DNA of 64,000 nt, from NCBI GenBank assembly GCA_017506865.1, contig JAFCMP010000479.1:744001-808000 (forward strand). The letters are read 5' to 3'. A program made the translations under genes and the position numbers. This stretch comes from Tribonema minus. Lineage: Eukaryota; Sar; Xanthophyceae; Tribonematales; Tribonemataceae. The first letter of the stretch is position 1; every line of letters starts with the position of its first letter. The notes under the pieces are model-generated. The model ran no database searches and was not told the origin of the DNA. It worked only from the letters and a program-made list of their open reading frames with translations. Positions 58,801 to 64,000 of this stretch are shown one piece after another.

Positions 58801-59807
58801 CCCAAGACGTGTTCAACATCGCTGCCGCCGCCGCCGCCGCCGCTACGGACGAGGGCAGCATCGCCGCCGCCGCTGCGCAAGAGGACCAGCCCGCCGCAGC
58901 CGCCGCCTCCACCGCCGCCGCCCCTACTGCCAGCGCTGGCGCTGCCGGCAACTGGCGCAGCCCTAGCGACGAAGGCATTAATCTGGTGATTTCGGCCATT
59001 GAGGGGCTGGCTGGCCTGCAAGCTGAGAAGAAGGCCAGGTGCGCCAGAGTCGCGGCGGATGCTGCGCTCTCCGCAATTGCGGATGCAGCTGCTTCCGCCG
59101 CCCCTGCTGCCGCTGTCGCACCCGCCGCCGCCGCCGCCGCCGCTGCCGCCGCCGCTTCCCTCGTCAGCACTGGCAAGCGGCGCCGATCTGAGAGCCCCTG
59201 CAGCGAGGAGGGCGCAGATGATGTACACCACTCGGCAGTTGAGGGGCTTGCCAATCTTCTGATTCGCCGGAATGCCGAGCTCGCCGCTGCGGAGGCCGCG
59301 GCTACCCTGGCGTCCATTGCGGAGGCCGCTGCTGCGCCCGCAATGGACGCCGCTGCTGCTGCCGCGGCCGTACCTACCGCCGCTCCTGCCGCCGCCGCTG
59401 CCGCTGCTGCCGCCGCCGCAGTCCCTGCTGCCGCCGCCGCCGCCGCTGCGCCCCCCCTCGGCGGCGGCGGCAGCGGTAACGGCCCTGCCGAGAAGCGGGC
59501 CAAGGTGAGCGCTGCTGCAGTGCAGTGCAACAGTGCTCAGGCTGGTGCCCCCCCTGCCCCCATCGTAAGGTCCGTGCGTAGGAGCGAGCGCCTGCGCAGC
59601 GTAGCACAGCAGTGCACCAATGCTCAGGTCGGAAACCCCGTTCTCCCCACTGTAGAGGCCTCAAAGAGGGGCACCAAGCGCACACGCAGCGCCACAGCTG
59701 AGGTAGACGACGGGGAGGTGGCCTCGACTGGCATCGAGACGCGCAGCAAGCGCACGAGACGCATGGCTGCGGCAGGCGCACGTAGATTGCGCCAATTAGA
59801 AAGCTAA
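52837..59807 (+). CDS. SGF29-like tandem-Tudor SAGA subunit with long Ala-rich tail
   Basis: Exons: 52837-52944, 53072-53185, 53424-53504, 54223-54427, 55462-55682, 56726-56821, 57221-57367 and about 58412-59807 (TAA), near 790 residues. The N-terminal part is helical (DRVIERSQEEHAAEMEEAAQ), as in SGF29. The tandem-Tudor region follows: VHTGDQGAMLQI...DNWILAVVEQ, FICVDEDEKDKKDDTK, EVLAVYPGSTVFYKAKF, then VTFDSDYPNSKGNV and RYVIPVP; these match the order WILAxV, DDxDEE, VLALYPxTTxFYxA and the closing strand of SGF29. SGF29 reads H3K4me3 within SAGA. Unlike known SGF29, where Tudor ends the protein, about 450 residues of poly-Ala with basic nuclear-localisation-like motifs (GKRSRSES, GKRRRSES, RSKRTRR) follow in the last exon. 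The phase at the last junction does not match, so a small exon or unusual acceptor is missing. The start codon is provisional. Confidence 0.75.
55695..55915 (+). repeat. Tandem duplication in SGF29-like intron
   Basis: GAGCGCTGATGAGTGTGTGCTG...CCACATTAGCT...TTCTCAGCACATCGAGATGC (55708-55797) is repeated at 55831-55911 with few changes. It begins 30 bases after the donor at 55683 and includes a TTTTCAGCACATGGAGATG block that looks like an acceptor. Confidence 0.8.
57446..57815. repeat. Direct and inverted decayed copies of SGF29-like exon 7
   Basis: In the intron after the real exon (57221-57367), a whole-exon copy in the same orientation lies at about 57450-57594, from its GCAG acceptor to the GCACGCATGGTGATG donor. 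A second whole-exon copy, inverted, lies at about 57815-57645 and again includes the TTTTGTACAG-like acceptor (TTTGTACAG). Both have frame-destroying indels, for example AAGAACCAAAATGACGGTG in place of the reading frame. Confidence 0.92.
58080..58150 (+). repeat. Interstitial CCCTAA-like tract
   Basis: Degenerate CATAACCCTGACACTA, TAACCCTAGCCCTTGCCC units in the last intron of the SGF29-like gene. Confidence 0.6.
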
Positions 59808-61473
59808 GGGGGGAGGGGCAGTAAGTGCCCGGTAGATGATGAGCGCGCGTGGATTGCGCTAGAAACATGGTGTTGACGCATGTGCGTACACCGCATTGAA
59901 AGGCAAGAGGAGGATGGGCACTAATTGCCCAGTAGGCAAGCCACGCGCATACGTTGAATCACGGGCAGGAGGAGGGAGCAGCAGTAATGTTTGCTAGACC
60001 ACCCACACGCATGGATCGCGTTGAGGGAAAAGGAGGGGGGGGGGCAGGGTGCAGTAATGGCCCAGTAGCCCGTGGTGTAATGCTGGCATTCGCTGTCAGT
60101 CGGCCTACTCGTGGGTCTGCACAGGCATGAAGCGTGGCATATGTATCGGACGATGATTATCTTTGCAGGTCTGTAAGTGTGTGAGGCTGGGGACATGGGG
60201 GGCTGAAAGTTGTGTTTGTGGACATTTGATGTTGTCGATGCCAGTATTTGTCTATGCCGTTTGTGCAATCATAAGGTTACTTCTTTTCTGCACACATGCT
60301 GCACTACTATTTACGGCTGCTGCTTGCGTGTTGTTGCTGTCATGCTTGGTGCACGCCTACGGAGTGTTTGCCAACGCCATATGATGCTACTACTTTGCTC
60401 ATGTCGTGGAATGCTGCCATAGCAACAGCTGTCAGGAATGTGTGTACATGCATGGCCACAAATCGTATCGTCTGTGTCTCCCAGGTAGTCGGTACGCTCT
60501 TCTCCTCTATTGCTTGAGCGGTGGCACCAAGCTTGAAGCTGTGCAGCTTACTTGCAAATGTGTGTCACATCATGGCTTTCTGCAGACAGCATGTGAGCAT
60601 TAAGCATGTCTGTGTTGATGTTAAAAGTCATGGCGTTGTCAAGATGGCACATTACCTGCTCAGCTCAAGTACTCAATCAGCACGCGAGGCCTACATGAGC
60701 AAACCCTGTTTGTAGCACAGATGACCTGAACATAGTTCAGAAATATGTGCCTCTGCAAATTGCAATGCACCAGTGCTTGCTCACACATAAGGGCATGCAG
60801 CAGTGCTCAACCAAGCAGAGAGCTCATGCAAGTGCTGAGCAGCTGCAAGCAAACAATGCTCAGCCAGTGAAACACGTCACACGTGCATCGAGCGAACAAC
60901 TTCAACTTCATTGCGCACCGCATGACCAGTGCTGCGTGGACGCAGCCGTCGAGTGCAACTTGTGCCGACAAGCATCAGGCACCGTTAAAGGATATGTTTA
61001 CAAAATGATCATTCAACGCGCATCGCAGGAGGGGGTGCCAACACAGAGAGCGCAATGCAAGTTTGGACAGAGTAGAGTATCAGTAGATTTCATGTAGCGG
61101 CTCCTGCGGTCGTGGTCACCGTCAGACTCCATGTGAGCTCAGCACCATGTCAGCTTCAAGACCGGTGGCTATAGCGAGCAAGGGTCCCTTCAGACAATCA
61201 CTCCTGCTCCTGCCATCGCCACACACTGCGTCCTCTACTGAGCAATGCCATGCTGCTGGCATCGCAACCTCGCCTTGTTACCTGCTGTTGTTGGCATCAG
61301 GTCTACCAGCATACCCTGTCGGCAATTACCGTGTGTTTCGCCGCTGAACATCAAGCCCCTGAACTGATGGAATAACATAATGGCACACGCAGAGTACATG
61401 CACATCGTAGCAGATATAAGAGTTTTGGTTCATGTGGCCGCCACCTCTGATGCACTCATGTGCTACTACGACT
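59808..61473. other. Spacer right of the SGF29-like gene
   Basis: The first 270 bases contain three imperfect repeats of an AGGAGG-GGGCA-TAATTGCCCAGTAG-like block (59810-59850, 59905-59935, 60020-60070). A 116-codon frame at 60747-61097 is Gln- and Cys-rich without motifs and is not called. Nothing else is recognised. Confidence 0.5.
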
Positions 61474-61944
61474 CTAGATCATCACATCAGCAATGCTAGT
61501 TGAACCTCTGCAGCCGTTGGCGTGTGCCCATTGCGGCACGTCGAGGTACCCGCCCTCCTCCGCCTGTGTGCATGTGTCTGCGTCCCACGGGCAGCCATTG
61601 GCGCGTGCCCACTGCAATACGTGGAGGTGCCCGCCCCCCGCTGCCTGTGCGCATGTGTCTACGTCCCATGGGCAGCTATTGGCGCGTGCCCACTGCAGCA
61701 CGCCGAGGTGTCCGCCCCCCGCTGCCTGTGCGCATGTCTCTACGTCCCACGGGCAGCTGTTGGCGCATGCCCACCGCAGCACGCGGAGGTGCCCGCCCTT
61801 CACCGCCTGTGCATACGTGCCCGTGTCCCATGGGCAGCCTTCGGCGCGTGCCCATTGCAGCACGCCGAGGTGCCCAGACGCCGCCGCCTGTGCGGATGTG
61901 TCTTCATCCCACGGGCAGCCTTCGGCGCGCGCCCACTGCAGCAC
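61474..61944 (-). CDS. Ankyrin-like repeat protein fragment
   Basis: Six 26-residue units of the form HLxVLQWARAxGCPWDxxTCAQAAxxG run through the frame, the ankyrin-like variant common in large families of stramenopile, haptophyte and dinoflagellate-type protists and their giant viruses. It is intronless and ends in TGA at about 61474. The frame has no good ATG at its beginning (the ATG-equivalent Met overlaps the repeat itself) and is cut on its 5-prime side by the ~110-bp dispersed repeat at 61955-62070. The last unit is degenerate (VPQWAHANGCRG). It is best read as a truncated gene or an exon. The repeat type gives protein-binding surfaces; no partner can be named. Confidence 0.6.
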   Translation of the reverse strand: MLQWARAEGCPWDEDTSAQAAASGHLGVLQWARAEGCPWDTGTYAQAVKGGHLRVLRWACANSCPWDVETCAQAAGGGHLGVLQWARANSCPWDVDTCAQAAGGGHLHVLQWARANGCPWDADTCTQAEEGGYLDVPQWAHANGCRGSTSIADVMI

Positions 61945-61954
61945 GCTAGGTGCA

Positions 61955-62070
61955 GTACTTTTTATTAATTCTCGCTCAGGGCGCGAAAAAGTCCAGATGA
62001 TGGTCTAACTTGATGCTGCTGTACGGAATCTGCATGTCGTGTGACTTCCGAAAGTGTCTCAACGACAACC
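61955..62070 (+). repeat. ~110-bp dispersed repeat, copy 2
   Basis: Second copy of the element at 26861-26972. It abuts the 5-prime end of the ankyrin-like frame. Confidence 0.72.
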
Positions 62071-62740
62071 ACTCAAGCGCCGCCGCCGCCAAATGGCATC
62101 TCGGGATCCTCCCCTACGTCCTCCTCCATGTGCCCCCCCCCTGGATTCTGCCAGGTGTGTTATGACACGGCCAGAGTACGCAATGGGGAGCGCTGCCGAC
62201 AGTGCCGAGCGTAAGCGCGCCAGGGCGATGCCCTTGAGAGCTTTAGGGCGCGCTCCTCCGGGCACTGACATCCTGAGTGTGCAGTACTAGTTGACCCTGA
62301 AATGAAGGTTAGGGGTTGTGAAGTACTCAGGAGTTTTCATGACTCCACCGTGGCGCCACGACGGAGTCGGAGTCATGTACTACAAGGGCCAAGTGGTTTC
62401 CAATATCACAACCCCCAGGAAGTCGTGACAACTCCTGATAATAATGACTGCATCATTTTATAGTGTGCAACGCAATGTTAAGCGCATACGCAGCTCAGCA
62501 CAGAGTCAACACCGCCAGCCTTGCTGAATACGCACACACATGACATGCGATGCACTGCACATGGGTACATGCATATAGTAGCGCGCACAGATCATGCTGC
62601 AGGGCACGTGATGCCACTGAACGGTGCAACCCGTACGGGCAACAGTCACAGAGTTGATATGGGTCAAAGAATGATGGTATATTGCTATCGGTCTGATCAT
62701 GAGCTGGCAGGTCGCTCGCGCAGAAGCTGGAGTATTGACC
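62071..62740. other. Spacer without recognised gene
   Basis: It holds short frames only. A possible hairpin arms pair (GACTCCACCGTGGCGCCACGACGGAGTC, 62340-62368 in two halves around a GTGGCGCCAC palindrome) stands out, but no gene is seen. Confidence 0.45.
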
Positions 62741-62913
62741 CTAGTCGTCCCCAGTGAGATCTATCACCTCGCGTGCGTTTGAAAAGGCCCCGAATGCCAT
62801 CGCCAGCGCATGCCGCTGCGCTTCTTCAATCAAGTCCTGAACATGGACCCAGTCAGTCTCACCATGCACCCATTTCACTAACACTTTCAGGTCTTGGGGA
62901 TGTATTTGCACAC
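62741..62913 (-). CDS. Terminal exon of an unidentified gene, chromo-like
   Basis: A minus-strand exon after a TTTCACAG acceptor (phase 1) reads VQIHPQDLKVLVKWVHGETD, then WVHVQDLIEEAQRH and ends EVIDLTGDD before TAG. The VLVKW...DWVxxxDL pattern resembles the core of a chromodomain (LVKWxG...TWE), and the acidic end is common in nuclear proteins. Upstream exons were not found; they would lie to the right, where the retroelement fragment begins. A chromodomain at the end of an integrase is another possibility. Confidence 0.4.
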
Positions 62914-63015
62914 CTGTGAAAGTGTAAGAGTCAAGGGGAATGTGTGCAGAGCTGTAAGATATGCACACCTGCGAAATCACAAGAATCAAGGAGAATTTGC
63001 GCAGAGCTGTAAGAA
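62905..63015 (+). repeat. Tandem copies of the acceptor region of the chromo-like exon
   Basis: GCACACCTG(T/C)GAAA(G/T) through AGAGCTGTAAG is present twice, at 62907-62958 and 62961-63013. On the minus strand this duplicates the acceptor and preceding intron of the exon 62741-62913. Confidence 0.75.
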
Positions 63016-63184
63016 TCAGCAGCAGGCCACGATCTGGTCATGCTGTACTGTTGACAGAACTCCACTGTTGTATTTTTGAGTCAAGCATTAATAATGTGAA
63101 CAGTACGTATGGACTTGTAGTTATAAAGGCCCAAGGGAGGCCGGGTTGCCTATGCAATCGAAAAGCTTGCGTCAACGCAGCAGC

Positions 63185-63987
63185 CTAGTCTGCGCTGTGC
63201 CCTAAGAGCTTGGATACCGGCGTCGCAACACAGCCCAGCATTTGCGCTCCACGTGTGTACGCCATGACGCGCTCTGCCAACTCCCGCGCCAGCGATATGC
63301 TCAGCTCAATGAGGATCTGACGCTTAGCTAACCCGGCCTTGCGTAACACATCTGCCTTCCCCCCCCCTGAGCACAGTGCTGAGCGCATTGCCAACTCCTT
63401 AACAAAAAGGCTTGTCTGCTTGCCCAGCGTCCGTACGACTCCTGCACGAATGGCACAAAAGCCCAAGATGACGTCAAGGTGCCGAAGTGGTGCTTGACCT
63501 TCGCGTCCTCCCCCACCCCAGCAGCATAGCCGTCCGTGTTCGAGGCATTTGTTTTGCCTGTCAGGTACGAGCTCGCTGTGGGCGCGCGCACACTTGTGTC
63601 TAGCACTATTCCCTTGTTACGGTATGCACTGCTAAAGTGCAGACACCCTGGGTCAATGACTGTGTCCGCCCGATACCCCGGTACCTTGAAGACGCTAGCG
63701 TCCTCATTGCGGACAATAGAGACATGGTGTTGTCTCAAGATGCGCTGCAGGCACCGCTTTTGGGCAGTGTGTGTCGCGTTGTGCCCCCGTATGTGCTGGC
63801 TGGGGCAGCTGATCGCATGCGTGGAGGTGGGGCTCACGTCACTGCACCGCCATGGGCACACCTCGCCCTGTATGCCCCACCCGTCTATGAAGATCGCAAC
63901 CAAAATCATCGTGGCTGCTGCCATACTGGACATGGGCGCCGCACCCGGGCGGTCATTGGCAGTGGGTGGCACGCTCATCCACGCCAT
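63185..63987 (-). mobile_element. C-terminal fragment of a retroelement reverse-transcriptase protein
   Basis: The minus strand encodes AISCPSQHIRGHNATHTAQK, an L..ILR..HVSIVRNED segment, YRADTVIDPGC, GIVLDTSVRAPTASSYL and AFVPFVQESYGRW, then in another frame RQILIELSISLARELAERV. This series (histidine motif, NED, PGxRADxxI, DxSVxxP, FVPFxxExxGRW, ISxxLARxxA) is the region that follows the reverse transcriptase in many protist and fungal non-LTR-type elements. The frame shifts near 63425 between the two parts, and no RT catalytic motif is within the window, so this copy is likely dead or truncated at the window edge. It has no exon-edge copies around it. Confidence 0.65.
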
Positions 63988-64000
63988 TGCCCTGGACGTA

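Noticed and set aside
58430-59530. 366-codon minus-strand frame, poly-Ala
   Set aside because: It is the antisense of GCC/GCT-rich codons in the SGF29-like tail, which are open in several frames by composition.
61493-62008. Three overlapping plus-strand frames of 148-171 codons
   Set aside because: They are the other-strand shadows of the ankyrin-like repeat, whose 78-base period keeps all frames open.

Overview
This is nuclear DNA from an intron-rich eukaryote, most likely a microalga with a red-derived complex plastid; a haptophyte would fit. The evidence is threefold. Every confidently recognised gene except short 3-prime fragments is split into exons with consistent phases. Two TENA proteins begin with a signal peptide followed by a SAF motif, as in bipartite plastid targeting. 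Some introns start with GC instead of GT, which is known to be common in haptophytes. The organism call is inference. No prokaryotic operons, CRISPR arrays, rRNA or tRNA genes were seen.

Layout. 1-3.9 kb is mostly non-coding, with a decayed copy of an Smr-gene exon. 3.9-7.6 kb is a GC-rich, probably minus-strand, Ala-rich coding region with broken frames. Then follow: an Smr-domain gene (8.07-10.2 kb, +); a HAD-like gene with an LDINKT motif (10.7-12.5 kb, -); GPN-loop GTPase 3 (13.4-22.5 kb, +, seven recognised exons); a protein of LIM-like zinc-binding repeats (22.8-27.7 kb, +); two TENA/THI-4 family genes in tail-to-tail inverted orientation (28.5-30.6 kb + and 34.9-37.3 kb -); a TAF1B/Rrn7 RNA polymerase I factor (37.5-51.4 kb, +, about twelve exons); an SGF29-like tandem-Tudor SAGA subunit with a long Ala-rich tail (52.8-59.8 kb, +); and a degraded right end with ankyrin-like repeats, a chromo-like 3-prime exon and the C-terminal part of a retroelement protein (all -).

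The outstanding feature is how the introns are built. At exon after exon, the intron next to an exon edge holds several tandem, progressively decayed copies of that edge: the last 30-150 bases of the exon plus its splice donor, or the acceptor plus the first bases of the exon. I see this in the GPN3, LIM-like, TENA, TAF1B and SGF29 genes and beside the chromo-like exon. In SGF29 one exon copy is inverted. In the LIM-like gene one intron has the same 12-base word at both splice junctions. Introns also carry many short interstitial TTAGGG-type tracts, pure poly-C polypyrimidine tracts and recurrent ACTTCAAGT-like words. The pattern fits intron growth, and perhaps intron birth, by repeated tandem duplication across splice sites.

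Functionally, the neighbourhood holds housekeeping nuclear genes (Pol II assembly GTPase, Pol I initiation, SAGA chromatin reader) next to plastid-type thiamin-salvage genes. TENA-B and TAF1B start back to back, 149 bp apart.
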